64,000 bases of DNA from JAQVEM01 sp964603595 (GTDB lineage: Bacteria > Actinomycetota > Humimicrobiia > Humimicrobiales > Humimicrobiaceae), in assembly GCA_964603595.1 (NCBI GenBank), contig CAZRVN010000001.1:62001-126000 (forward strand), given 5' to 3'. This document shows positions 26,301-34,679 of this stretch, one piece after another. The position numbers were made by a program, and so were the translations under genes. Every line of letters begins with the position of its first letter. The first letter of the stretch is position 1. Under the pieces are notes generated by a model. The model saw nothing but the letters and a program-made list of their open reading frames with translations, made no database searches and was not told the DNA's origin.

Positions 26301-26818
26301 GGATAGTAAGCAGGGTAAAGATTATATATACGAAGAAAGATCAGCAGATGAGTTTTATAGAGATAGAGGATTTTGATGATAATATAGAGATAATTGTGTT
26401 TCCTTCTACATTAGTGAAGTTCAGGGAAATAATTGCTGAAGAAAAAATTGTAAGTGTCAAAGGTAGACTGGATAGAAAAGAGGATCAGATAAAAATTATA
26501 GCAGGTGAATTTAACGAGCTGGAAAAAGATAAAAAGGTTAATAAGGGACAGAAGGAGCTCATTAAAGAAAAAAGTTCTAAGGTAGCATTTACTGTGAAAA
26601 AGTGTGATATAGATGAAAATCTTATAAACCAGTTCTATGATATTCTGAAGAAACATGAGGGGTATAGTGAAGTAGAGTTCAGGATAGCCGGTAAAAATAA
26701 TAAAGATATAGAGAAAGTATATGAACTTTCATCAGACTGCAGGGTTAATCTGAATAATGAAATGGAGAATAATCTTAGGGAAATTTTTAGAGATAAAATT
26801 AGCTGGGAAAGAATATAG
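23333..26818 (+). CDS. dnaE: DNA polymerase III alpha subunit
   Basis: This 1161-residue replicative polymerase is of the DnaE type. The N-terminal PHP domain is intact (HLHVHSEYSLLDG, ALTDHGVMYG, GCEVYLAP, NDIHYLE), which in many bacteria gives a proofreading exonuclease. The polymerase core has GPGRGSAAGS and the catalytic PDIDIDF near 402-407. ALYRPGPLQSGM and HSAAYAMISYQTAYLKANYP follow, then a helix-hairpin-helix region and an OB fold (VAVGGIVSRVKIIYTKK). The C-terminus is a short variable segment. It lies 65 nt after the PilB-type gene, and no Shine-Dalgarno stronger than GGGA is visible. Confidence 0.96.
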   Translation: MKKDNFVHLHVHSEYSLLDGASRIDQLIEKTRQFDMPAVALTDHGVMYGIIEFYNQAKKAGIKPIIGCEVYLAPKSRWDKKLERGKKEEISYHMTLLAENNRGYQNLMRLVSLGFLEGFYYKPRVDKELLKEYSKGIIALSGCISGEIPKHITSGRIDKAKKALEEYVEIFGSDNFYLELQDSGIPEQKMINKALFDLSLGYNIPVVATNDIHYLERSDSRAHDVLLCIQTGSTINEPGRMKFPTDEYYFKSYDQMKELFKQYPGAIENTVEISERCNVNLKFGMNLIPFFEVPDNLAPDKYLEKLCYQGVKKRYGAITGVVDKRIKKEMEVIRKMGFSEYFLIVWDFVKFAKSNNIRVGPGRGSAAGSIVSYLLDITDIEPLKYELLFERFLNEERRSMPDIDIDFCYEKRDEVIRYVTKKYGEKRVAQLITFGTMAARQAIRDAGRVMEVPYAEVDLIAKMIPMELNMTIKNSLEMVPELNEIYTNNEKIREVIDTAISLEGISRQDSIHAAGVVISSEDLYNYTPIQKKNEGDIVTQYKMEDIQKIGLLKMDFLGLKTLSLIDKTLFLIKKTKNIEIDINNIDLGDKKTFNMLSEGECLGVFQLESSGMRELVINLKPIKFEDLIALLALYRPGPLQSGMVSDFVESKNGRKKINYLHPSLEKILESTYGIILYQEQVMKIASELAGFSMSEADILRGAISKKKRSLLSKQKSKFIEGAEKRGIDKNISEKIFKLVNHFAEYGFNKSHSAAYAMISYQTAYLKANYPVEFMAALLSVRMGSQEKVAQYVNETRRMGMMVLPPDINESFADFTVVEDSIRFGLSAIKNVGTNVIESIEKERKENGRIKNFIDFCERVDNSVLNKKTIESLIKSGTFDSLGMSRKYLLENYENIIEEVLKIRKNRDIGQYSLFEVNGSDKKEMSMDSSYKQEEKFREYSKKELLNFEKEMLGLYISGHPLFEYKDSLSRLTPINALSSLEDKTNVAVGGIVSRVKIIYTKKDQQMSFIEIEDFDDNIEIIVFPSTLVKFREIIAEEKIVSVKGRLDRKEDQIKIIAGEFNELEKDKKVNKGQKELIKEKSSKVAFTVKKCDIDENLINQFYDILKKHEGYSEVEFRIAGKNNKDIEKVYELSSDCRVNLNNEMENNLREIFRDKISWERI

Positions 26819-26846
26819 ATATTTATAAATACGCGGGAGGAGTTAA

Positions 26847-27944
26847 ATGCATGACTTAAAATTTGCGGTACTCGGGGCAGGCCATGGCGGTAAAGCGATA
26901 GCAGCTCACTTGGCTATAAAAGGTTTTACTGTTAATTTGTATAACAGAACATTTTCAAGAATCCAGCCAATAAAAAAGATGAAGGGTATAGAGCTTGAAG
27001 GTGAAGTTAAAGGTTTTGGAAAGCTTAATATAATAACAAATAATATAGAAAAAGCAATTAAGGGTGTGGATGTAATTATGGTGGTAGTACCTGCAGATGC
27101 TCATAATTATATTGCAAAAATCTGTGCGCCCTTTTTAAATGAAAAACAGGTTGTAGTTTTGAATCCGGGGAGAACATGTGGGGCTATGGAATTTTTAAAT
27201 GTCCTGCATAAAGAAGGGAATCAGAAGGATATTACTATAGCTGAAGCACAGACTTTTATATATGCAAGCAGGGGCATGGGCCCTGCTACAGCAAAAATAT
27301 TTAGAATAAAACAGGCAATACCTGTTGCTGCAATTCCTTCAAAAAAGACTGAAATGGTTATAAGAAAGTTAAATAATGCATTCCCGGAATTCATACCCGC
27401 AGCAAGCGCAATTGAAACAAGTTTTAATAATATGGGGGCAGTTTTTCACCCGTCAATTACTATACTTAACTTAAGCAGAATAGAATCTACCATGGGTAAC
27501 TTTCAGTTTTATATAGAAGGAGTTACACAATCTGTAGCAAAAATTTTAGAATCAGTTGATGCGGAAAGGGTTATGGTATCAAGAAAGTTAAGGTGTGCCA
27601 AAACATATACTGCTATTGAATGGCTCTCTATGGCCTATAATGTGGTAGAAGATAATTTATTTGATGCAATACACAGTAACCCTGGATATGTAGGAATTAT
27701 GGCCCCCAGGACCATAAATGTCAGATATATAACCGAAGATGTTCCAATGAGTCTGGTGCCTATATCCGAGTTTGGAAGGGCACTGGGAGTAGAAACGAAG
27801 ATAATTGATTCACTTATAGATATGGCAAGTACTATATTTAAAAGGGATTTTAGGGATATCGGAAGAAATCTTTCAAGACTGGGCCTGGAAGGATTAAGTC
27901 TGAGCCAGATGAGAAATATATTTATTAATGGGAAGGGGCAGTAG
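26847..27944 (+). CDS. Opine (octopine/nopaline) dehydrogenase family NAD(P)-dependent oxidoreductase
   Basis: A 365-residue protein with an N-terminal Rossmann domain (VLGAGHGGKAIAAHLAIKGF, dinucleotide loop GxGxxG) and the strand VDVIMVVVPADAHNYIA. The helical C-terminal domain is of the octopine-dehydrogenase type (AASAIETSFNNMGAVFHPSITILN). Family members reductively join an amino acid and a keto acid, or catalyse the reverse. GGGAGGAG precedes the ATG at proper distance. It is followed, with overlap or near-overlap, by a fused B12-binding/glutamate-mutase-like gene. The pair suggests a B12-dependent amino-acid rearrangement followed by NAD(P)-linked oxidation or condensation. The substrate is not identifiable; the pairing is the strongest clue. 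Confidence 0.85.
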   Translation: MHDLKFAVLGAGHGGKAIAAHLAIKGFTVNLYNRTFSRIQPIKKMKGIELEGEVKGFGKLNIITNNIEKAIKGVDVIMVVVPADAHNYIAKICAPFLNEKQVVVLNPGRTCGAMEFLNVLHKEGNQKDITIAEAQTFIYASRGMGPATAKIFRIKQAIPVAAIPSKKTEMVIRKLNNAFPEFIPAASAIETSFNNMGAVFHPSITILNLSRIESTMGNFQFYIEGVTQSVAKILESVDAERVMVSRKLRCAKTYTAIEWLSMAYNVVEDNLFDAIHSNPGYVGIMAPRTINVRYITEDVPMSLVPISEFGRALGVETKIIDSLIDMASTIFKRDFRDIGRNLSRLGLEGLSLSQMRNIFINGKGQ

Positions 27945-27951
27945 AAGGAGT

Positions 27952-29583
27952 ATGAAGAAGATACTGGGTGCCTGCATAGGCAGCTGTATACATGTTGCCG
28001 GGATTATCAACTTTTTAAATCTGGCCGGCAAATATGGGTATAAGACAAAATTTTTAGGTTCAGCATGTAAAATTGAGAAACTAAACGAAAATATAGAAAA
28101 ATACAGCCCTGATATAGTAGCTGTAAGTTACCGTCTTTCACCGGAAAGCGCTCTTGCTCTGTTTCAAGAGTTAAATGAAAAGGTAATTAAAAAATTAAAA
28201 AAGCAAAAAATAGAATTTATACTGGGAGGCACAAAACCGGTAGCTGAAGTGGGGGAAAAGCTGGGCATATTTGATGTTATTTTTACCGGTGAGGAAAGCG
28301 CCAGTGAAATAGAAAGTTTTTTAAGCAAGAAAAAAATAAAATCTAAGAGTGGGATCCCTCCTCAGAGTACTGTAGAAAGGATTAATTATAAAAAGCCCCT
28401 GCCTATTATAAGACACCATTTTGGAAGGCCTACACTGGATGAAACAGTAAAAGGAATAAAAAAAATTTCATCAAGCGGACTTTTAGATGTTGTATCTATA
28501 GGACCTGATCAGAATACGCAGGAATTCTTTTTCCATCCTGAAAAAATGGATAAGAAGCAGGATGGCGCAGGTGGAGTGCCTTTAAGAAGTGCCGGGGATT
28601 TTAGAAAGCTTTACGTGGCTTCAAGAACCGGTAACTATCCTTTAATGCGCTGCTACAGCGGGACAAATGATATTATCAGAATGGCAGAAGTCCTCAGGGA
28701 CAACATTAATAATGCATGGTGCGCAGTACCGCTTTGCTGGTACAATGAGCTGGACAGTAGAAGTGAGAGGAAACTTGAAAATGCCATAGCCGAGAATCAA
28801 TCAGTAATGAGGTGGCATGCCGAGAGAGATATACCTGTAGAGATTAATGAATCACACCACTGGAGCCTGAGATATTCACCAGACTCGGTTGCAGTAGCAG
28901 CTGCCTATATTGCTGCATATAATGCCAAGATGCTGGGAGTAAAGGTTTATGTTTCACAGTATATGTTTAATACTCCTCCTGAAACTTCCTTTACAATGGA
29001 CCTGGCTAAAATGTTGGCAAAGGTAGAATTGATAGAATCTCTTCATGATAAGAATTTTACAACCCTGAGACAGACCAGGACGGGACTTTTCAGCTATCCT
29101 ACTGATTATGATGAGAGCAAAGGACAGCTTGCTTCTTCAGTACTCCTTCAGATGCAGCTAGAGCCGCATATTCTGCATGTGGTCGCTTATTGTGAAGCAA
29201 ATCATGCTGCGAATGCAGATGATATTATAGAAAGTGTTAAGATTGCAAATAAAGTGGTGGATAATTGTCTGTATGACTGCCCTGATATGAAACTGGATGA
29301 AAAAGTGAAATCAAGAAAGGAAGAGTTGATTTCGGATGCCAGACTGATTGTAGAAAAAATAAAAATGATTGATAAGGAAAAGAAATATAAAGATCCTCTG
29401 GTGTCCCCTTTTATAATTTCAAAAGCAATAAAGACAGGAGTACTTGATGCACCGCACCTGCATGGAGTAAAGGCGGCAAGCGGGAAGATAAGAACAATGT
29501 TTGTTGAGGGTAAAAATGTAACTATTGATAAAGAGGGCAGACCAATTACTGAAGAAGAAAGACTGGGTAAAATAAAAGTATAG
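27952..29583 (+). CDS. Fused cobalamin-binding and glutamate-mutase-like TIM-barrel protein
   Basis: This 543-residue protein looks like both subunits of a glutamate-mutase-type enzyme joined in one chain. The N-terminal flavodoxin-like B12 domain (about 1-130) has GSCIHVAGI where GlmS-type proteins have the DxHxxG cobalamin motif: His and Gly are kept, Asp is replaced by Cys. The rest resembles the GlmE-type barrel: RWHAERDIPVEINESHHW, YVSQYMFNTPPETSF, RQTRTGLFSYPTDYD, and a C-terminus KTGVLDAPHLHG ending in EEERLGKI. The start at ATG 27952 fits the domain edge, but its AAGGAG is only one base away. ATG 27928, overlapping the upstream gene, is an alternative. The reaction is unknown. Confidence 0.75.
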   Translation: MKKILGACIGSCIHVAGIINFLNLAGKYGYKTKFLGSACKIEKLNENIEKYSPDIVAVSYRLSPESALALFQELNEKVIKKLKKQKIEFILGGTKPVAEVGEKLGIFDVIFTGEESASEIESFLSKKKIKSKSGIPPQSTVERINYKKPLPIIRHHFGRPTLDETVKGIKKISSSGLLDVVSIGPDQNTQEFFFHPEKMDKKQDGAGGVPLRSAGDFRKLYVASRTGNYPLMRCYSGTNDIIRMAEVLRDNINNAWCAVPLCWYNELDSRSERKLENAIAENQSVMRWHAERDIPVEINESHHWSLRYSPDSVAVAAAYIAAYNAKMLGVKVYVSQYMFNTPPETSFTMDLAKMLAKVELIESLHDKNFTTLRQTRTGLFSYPTDYDESKGQLASSVLLQMQLEPHILHVVAYCEANHAANADDIIESVKIANKVVDNCLYDCPDMKLDEKVKSRKEELISDARLIVEKIKMIDKEKKYKDPLVSPFIISKAIKTGVLDAPHLHGVKAASGKIRTMFVEGKNVTIDKEGRPITEEERLGKIKV

Positions 29584-29691
29584 AAGATAAATATTTTTTA
29601 TATAATAATATAGATTATGGCATTGCTTTTTATAACATATTATAGTGTGGTAAAATACCTTTCTTATAATTAATATAATAATAATATAAGT

Positions 29692-30978
29692 ATGTTTGAG
29701 AATAAGAAAGACAAACAAATTATAAAACTGCCTTTTGGGTTGAGAGATATACTTCCTCCTGAAACAAAAGAGAGAAATAAAATAAAGGAAATAATTGGCA
29801 GGGAGTTCAGGCTGTGGGGTTATGGTGAAGTTAATACACCTGTTGTTGAGTACACTAAAAATATTTCTATTGGTGCAGGGAAGGATTGGAAGGATAAATT
29901 AATTAGTTTCTTTGATGTTGATGGCAGTCCTATATCTCTCAGGAGTGATATGACCATACCAATAGCAAGACTTACCGGTATGAGGATCAAAAAGGAACAA
30001 TTGCCTGTAAGGCTTTGTTATTTTGCGGATTCCTTCAGGCAGTCAGGTGCGCAGAAAGGCGTAAGTAGGATTTATAATCAGGCAGGGCTTGAGCTTATTG
30101 GTTCCTCAGCCCCGATGGCTGATAGTGAGATTCTTGTTATACTGGTGAGCATATTAAACCAGCTCAGACTGGGTGATTATACTATAGGGCTGGGGAATGT
30201 AGAATTTATTGAGGGGCTCTGTGATTGGTTTAACCTGGATAATAAAGACAGGGAATTTATAAGAAAGAAGATTATAACAAAAGATTTTGTTACATTGGAG
30301 AATTTTTTGGGTAAAAAAGATAAAAGCAAGGCTAAAATTTTTATAAAATTAATGCAGCCCGAGAGCAGCACCGGTAAAATATCCGGTTTAATTTCCGGGG
30401 TAGAGAATGAAAGGATAATAAGAAGTTTTAATTATCTTAAAGAGATATATGATACTATTAAAAAGTTTGATTATAGCGGTAGTCTGGTGATTGACTTCAG
30501 CATTATAAGGGATTTTGATTACTATACCGGTATGTTATTTGAGGTTTATTGTTCGGGTGTAAATAGTATTTTAGGCAGTGGCGGAAGGTATGATGGCCTC
30601 ATAAAAAAATTCGGGATGGATATTCCTGCTACAGGTTTTGCTCTTGATGTTGATTTAGCCCACAAAGTAATAGAGGGATTGGAAAAGGAAAAAGAGCTTA
30701 AGGTTTTATTGAAATGCTGTGATCTGAAAAGTGGCTCAGAATTTATAAAATTAGTTAAAATAGCTAAAGAATTACAAAAAAATGATGTTATAGTTGAGAT
30801 TTGTTTTAAGGATAGAGATAACATGGAAGATTTTGTAAAGGAAAAAAGTTATGATTTGCTTGTTGAGGCAGGTAAAGATTTTGAAAAAGTGAAAATAAAT
30901 GATGTTAGAAAAAATATAGAAAAAGTAAAGAAAATAAATGATTTTATAGAAGAGATAAATAATGGAAAATGGGATTAA
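29692..30978 (+). CDS. hisZ: ATP phosphoribosyltransferase regulatory subunit
   Basis: This is a 428-residue HisRS-like paralogue without a tRNA-ligase role. It forms a complex with short HisG to make the first enzyme of histidine synthesis. It has GLRDILPPETKERNKIKE, the motif-2-like RLCYFADSFRQSGAQ and QAGLELIG, as in HisZ. It lacks a proper HisRS anticodon-binding fit, and it is immediately followed by hisG with a 17-nt overlap, which settles the assignment. It is the first gene of the his operon, about 110 nt after the B12 gene. Confidence 0.93.
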   Translation: MFENKKDKQIIKLPFGLRDILPPETKERNKIKEIIGREFRLWGYGEVNTPVVEYTKNISIGAGKDWKDKLISFFDVDGSPISLRSDMTIPIARLTGMRIKKEQLPVRLCYFADSFRQSGAQKGVSRIYNQAGLELIGSSAPMADSEILVILVSILNQLRLGDYTIGLGNVEFIEGLCDWFNLDNKDREFIRKKIITKDFVTLENFLGKKDKSKAKIFIKLMQPESSTGKISGLISGVENERIIRSFNYLKEIYDTIKKFDYSGSLVIDFSIIRDFDYYTGMLFEVYCSGVNSILGSGGRYDGLIKKFGMDIPATGFALDVDLAHKVIEGLEKEKELKVLLKCCDLKSGSEFIKLVKIAKELQKNDVIVEICFKDRDNMEDFVKEKSYDLLVEAGKDFEKVKINDVRKNIEKVKKINDFIEEINNGKWD

Positions 30979-31609
30979 AGTTGCAGTTCCAAAGGGGTAT
31001 CTTTTTAAACCCAGCGTGGAGATATTAAAAAAAGCGGGTTATAATATAGAATCCCTGGCAGAAGAAAATAGAAAGCTTTCTGTGTATTCCGGAGAGGACT
31101 CAATACAGTATGTAATATCAAGGCCTATGGATGTTCCGGTATATGTTGAATACGGAGCTTGTGATGTGGGTTTTTCAGGCAAAGACGCATTAATGGAAAA
31201 GGGAAGTGATGTATACGAGTTGCTTGACCTTAAAAATGGAGAATGCAGGATAATTATTGCGACATTAAAAGACTGCATAGAAAAGGTAAAGGAGCATTAC
31301 AGGCATTTTGGTATGGTAAGAGTTGCTACCAGTTATCCAAATATTGCAAAAAAATTTTTTGATAAAAAAGGCATACAGGCAGAGGTTATTAAATTGCATG
31401 GTTCAGTGGAGCTTGCCCCTGTGCTCGGGATAGCAGATGAGATACTTGATATTACTTCAACAGGAAAAACACTAAAGGAGAATAATCTAGTTGAAATGGA
31501 AGAAGTTGCAGTTTCCACCACGAGGATAATTGCAAATATTACAAGCTACAGGGTTAAATATGATTTAGTAAATAATTTTATAAATAAAATTAAAAGTGTA
31601 ATAAAATAA
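30962..31609 (+). CDS. hisG: ATP phosphoribosyltransferase catalytic subunit, short form
   Basis: This 215-residue HisG lacks the C-terminal ACT-like regulatory domain of the long form and therefore needs HisZ. Landmarks are VAVPKGYLFKPSVEILKKAGY, SRPMDVPVYVEYGACDVGFSGKDAL, and the PRPP loop near LAPVLGIADEILDITSTGKTL. The start overlaps hisZ by 17 nt, which favours balanced production of the two subunits. It performs ATP + PRPP to phosphoribosyl-ATP. Confidence 0.95.
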   Translation: MENGIKVAVPKGYLFKPSVEILKKAGYNIESLAEENRKLSVYSGEDSIQYVISRPMDVPVYVEYGACDVGFSGKDALMEKGSDVYELLDLKNGECRIIIATLKDCIEKVKEHYRHFGMVRVATSYPNIAKKFFDKKGIQAEVIKLHGSVELAPVLGIADEILDITSTGKTLKENNLVEMEEVAVSTTRIIANITSYRVKYDLVNNFINKIKSVIK

Positions 31610-31619
31610 GTGAAGAAAA

Positions 31620-32204
31620 ATGAAAAGAAAAGCAAAAATAAACAGGAAAACAAAAGAAACTGATATAAGGCTGGAATTTGACCTTGATGGCAGTGGAGTT
31701 GCGGATATAAAGACCACGGTACCTTTTTTTGACCATATGCTTGAGAGCTTTACAATTCATGGAAGTTTCAATCTGAAAATAAGGGCATCAGGTGATGTGG
31801 AAGTTGACAGCCATCACCTGGTTGAGGATGTTGGTATATGCCTGGGTAAAGCCATTTCCGAATGTCTTAAAGATGAGAAAAGCATTAAAAGGTTCGGGTC
31901 TATTATATTGCCCATGGATGATGCGGAGGTATCGGTATCCGTAGATATAGGAGGCAGGGCTTATCTGAGATATAATGTTGATATAGAGTATGAAAAAATT
32001 AATGGAATGGAGACAGTAATAGTTGAAGAATTTTTTAGGGCTCTGGTTAGCAACAGTTTTATAAATCTCCATATAAGTAAAAATACAGGGCTAAATTCGC
32101 ATCACATTATAGAAGCAATCTTTAAGGCCTTTGGTATAGTGCTACATGACGCAAGCAGCAGAAGAGAATCCGGTTCAGTACCTTCAACTAAAGGTTTAAT
32201 ATAA
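31620..32204 (+). CDS. hisB: Imidazoleglycerol-phosphate dehydratase
   Basis: A 194-residue monofunctional HisB dehydratase, with no phosphatase fused. It shows the two metal-binding repeats: DHMLESFTIHGSFNL, DSHHLVEDVGICLGKA and later SHHIIEAIFKAFG. The C-terminus SRRESGSVPSTKGLI is the family ending. It starts 10 nt after hisG with only a weak GAAGAAA ahead of the ATG, so translational coupling to hisG is likely. Confidence 0.95.
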   Translation: MKRKAKINRKTKETDIRLEFDLDGSGVADIKTTVPFFDHMLESFTIHGSFNLKIRASGDVEVDSHHLVEDVGICLGKAISECLKDEKSIKRFGSIILPMDDAEVSVSVDIGGRAYLRYNVDIEYEKINGMETVIVEEFFRALVSNSFINLHISKNTGLNSHHIIEAIFKAFGIVLHDASSRRESGSVPSTKGLI

Positions 32205-32297
32205 TAAACTTTATTAAAATTAAAAAGTAATTTTAACCGGGTACTGCTGGTTAAAAACCAATTTATAAAACATCAAAAAGATCTAGCAGGATAAACT

Positions 32298-32915
32298 GTG
32301 TATATTGCGATTATAAATTATGAAATGGGTAATATCAGAAGTGTAGAAAATGCTTTTAAAAGATTGGGAGCTGATGTGAGAGTGACAGGCAGTTCGGGTG
32401 TTATAAATAGCGCAGGAGCAGTGGTTTTACCCGGGGTTGGAGCATTTGGAGATGCATATAAAAGTCTAAAAAAGATGAATTTAATTAAGACTATTAAAGA
32501 AAATATATCAAGGAAATTTTTTTTAGGGATATGCCTGGGCATGCAGCTTCTTTTTGAATACAGTCTTGAAGATGGTAAAAACACCGGGCTGGGGATACTG
32601 AATGGTTATGTAGAAAAAATACCTTCTCTGGTAAAGATACCGCATGTTGGATGGAACAGGTTAAAAATAATAAAAGAGGACAGCCAGTTATTTTCAGGCA
32701 TGGAAAAAAATGAGCATTTTTATTTTGTTCATTCATATTATGCAGTGCCTGAAGATAGAAATATTATAAATTGTACTACTGATTATGGCACCCAGTTAAC
32801 TGCAGGTATAGAATGTGATAATATTTATGGATTACAGTTTCATCCTGAAAAAAGTAGTGCTGGCGGTTTAAGGATTTTAGAAAATTTCTTGAATATGGTA
32901 AGGAAGAATAGTTAA
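32298..32915 (+). CDS. hisH: Imidazole glycerol phosphate synthase, glutaminase subunit
   Basis: This 205-residue class I glutamine amidotransferase feeds ammonia to HisF. The nucleophile lies in GICLGMQLLFEYS (Cys near 79) and the His-Glu dyad in LQFHPEKSS near the end. ALPGVGAFGDA-like VVLPGVGAFGDA is also present. The start codon is GTG 32298, giving IINYEMGNIRSVENA, the standard HisH N-terminus; CAGGA about 7 nt upstream is a weak ribosome site. Confidence 0.95.
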   Translation: MYIAIINYEMGNIRSVENAFKRLGADVRVTGSSGVINSAGAVVLPGVGAFGDAYKSLKKMNLIKTIKENISRKFFLGICLGMQLLFEYSLEDGKNTGLGILNGYVEKIPSLVKIPHVGWNRLKIIKEDSQLFSGMEKNEHFYFVHSYYAVPEDRNIINCTTDYGTQLTAGIECDNIYGLQFHPEKSSAGGLRILENFLNMVRKNS

Positions 32916-32987
32916 TAAAAAAATTTATGGATTTGATTTAAAAAAGATACATTGTAAGAGATTGGCTAATATGGAGGAAATAGTCTT

Positions 32988-33731
32988 ATGATAATAATAC
33001 CAGCAATAGATTTAATTGATGGTTGTTGTGTAAGACTTACAAAGGGTAAGTTTGATAGCAAGAAAAAATATTCTGGAGACCCGGTTCAAATGGCCGGCAG
33101 GTGGAAAAGAGAAGGAGCAGAATGGTTGCATCTTATTGACCTTGATGGTGCAAGAACTGGAAGATTAAAAAATATAAAAATCATTTCAAAAATAAAAAAA
33201 AGAATAAACATAAAAATACAGTATGGTGGTGGAATCAGGGATGACGGGGCAATAGAGAGGGCTCTAAAGGAGGGCGCCGATAGGGTTATACTGGGAACAG
33301 GGGCTATAGAGGATAGTAATTTTTTAAATAAGAGTATTTCAGGTTATAAAGAAAGGGTTATATTAAGTCTTGATTATGGAAAAGACGGTATAATTTTTAA
33401 AAATGGCTGGCAGAAGGATACCGGGATAAAAATATTTGAAATAATAAGAAATGTGGAGAGTCTGAGCGCAGAAAAAGTTATTGTAACAGACATATCAAGG
33501 GACGGCACTCTGGAAGGTATTAATTTTGATTTTCTTAAAAAAATATTAAAAATATCCGGGTTAAAATTTATAATTGCAGGAGGTATAGGAAGCATCAACG
33601 ATATTATTAATCTCAAGAAAATGGAGAATATGGGTATTATCGGGGCAATAGTGGGAAAGGCCTTATATGAAGGTAAATATAAAATTAATCTTAAAAAAGC
33701 AATAAAGATAGGAATAGAAAATGATAACTAA
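32988..33731 (+). CDS. hisA: Phosphoribosylformimino-AICAR-phosphate isomerase
   Basis: A 247-residue beta/alpha barrel of the HisA type. It starts IIIPAIDLIDGCCVRLTKG (catalytic Asp in AIDL), with QYGGGIRDDGAIERAL and IVTDISRDGTLEGIN carrying the second acid, and a phosphate loop IIAGGIGS. Nothing special suggests the dual PriA (HisA/TrpF) function known in other Actinobacteria, but that cannot be excluded by reading. It overlaps hisF by 11 nt. Confidence 0.95.
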   Translation: MIIIPAIDLIDGCCVRLTKGKFDSKKKYSGDPVQMAGRWKREGAEWLHLIDLDGARTGRLKNIKIISKIKKRINIKIQYGGGIRDDGAIERALKEGADRVILGTGAIEDSNFLNKSISGYKERVILSLDYGKDGIIFKNGWQKDTGIKIFEIIRNVESLSAEKVIVTDISRDGTLEGINFDFLKKILKISGLKFIIAGGIGSINDIINLKKMENMGIIGAIVGKALYEGKYKINLKKAIKIGIENDN

Positions 33732-34479
33732 AAGAATTATTCCCTGTCTGGATGTGGACAAGGGAAGAGTAGTAAAAGGAATACATTTTGTAAACATAAA
33801 AGATGCAGGAGATCCGGTTGAGCTTGCTGCTTTTTATGATAGAGAGGGAGCTGATGAAATAGTGTTTCTGGATATAACGGCATCACATGAGGGAAGAAGG
33901 ACAGTAGTTGAGCTTGCAAGCAAGACTGCAGAGAAAGTATTTATACCTTATATAATAGGCGGAGGGATAAGTAAAATAGAGCATATAAGGGAAATACTTA
34001 AGAAAGGTGCAGATAAAATTTCTATAAATACATCTGCATTCGAAAATCCCTCTTTAATAAAAAAAGCTTCTAAGGTTTTTGGAAGCCAGTGTATAGTAGT
34101 GGCAATTGACGCAAAATATGAAAGTGAGAATTTCTGGGAAGTACATACAAGCGGAGGAAGAAAAGCCACAGGCATGGATGCAGTAGAATGGGCGAAAAAG
34201 GTAGAGGAACTGGGAGCCGGTGAAATATTGCTTACAAGCATGGATAAGGATGGAACAAAAGATGGTTATGATATTGAACTAACCGGAGCAGTAACGTCTG
34301 CTGTTAATATACCTGTAATAGCTTCAGGAGGAGCAGGGAAACTTGAGCATTTGAGGGATGTAATAAAATATGCTGATGCTGATGCAGTCCTGGTTGCATC
34401 TATCTTTCATTATGGAGAGTATTCTATCAGGGAAGCAAAGCAATATTTAAAGTCCGAAGGAATAAATGTAAGGATATAA
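33721..34479 (+). CDS. hisF: Imidazole glycerol phosphate synthase, cyclase subunit
   Basis: This 252-residue barrel partner of HisH closes the imidazole ring. It has RIIPCLDVDKGRVVKGIHF (catalytic Asp), IIGGGISKIEHIREIL, LLTSMDKDGTKDGYD and IASGGAGKLEHL. The start lies inside hisA (11-nt overlap). After it comes a 200-nt gap before hisIE, the only sizeable break in the operon. Confidence 0.96.
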   Translation: MITKRIIPCLDVDKGRVVKGIHFVNIKDAGDPVELAAFYDREGADEIVFLDITASHEGRRTVVELASKTAEKVFIPYIIGGGISKIEHIREILKKGADKISINTSAFENPSLIKKASKVFGSQCIVVAIDAKYESENFWEVHTSGGRKATGMDAVEWAKKVEELGAGEILLTSMDKDGTKDGYDIELTGAVTSAVNIPVIASGGAGKLEHLRDVIKYADADAVLVASIFHYGEYSIREAKQYLKSEGINVRI

Positions 34480-34572
34480 TAAGGTCCCTTTATATATTGG
34501 GATAATCAATGCTTATAGTTATATAAGCTTTAAATGGCATTGTGATATTATTGTAGGTAAATTTTTTATTAT

Positions 34573-34629
34573 ACATGTATTATTTTTTTTGTTTTTTTGT
34601 TATTTTGTTTAAAAAATAAAAATACATGT
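34573..34629. repeat. AT-rich inverted repeat between hisF and hisIE
   Basis: Arms ACATGTATT (34573-34581) and AATACATGT (34621-34629) are perfect over 9 bp and continue as pairing T- and A-rich stretches towards the centre. It could fold into a long weak hairpin in RNA, possibly lowering read-through into hisIE, or act as a protein site. It is not a typical terminator, because no T-run follows the 3' arm. Confidence 0.35.
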
Positions 34630-34679
34630 TAGGATTAAAATAATTATAATTTATAAAGTTAATGATGGTGCGATAACTT

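Noticed and set aside
34571..34590. ATACATGTAT followed by T-run as a terminator
   Set aside because: The palindrome leaves too short a stem and loop; the longer inverted repeat to 34629 is the better reading.
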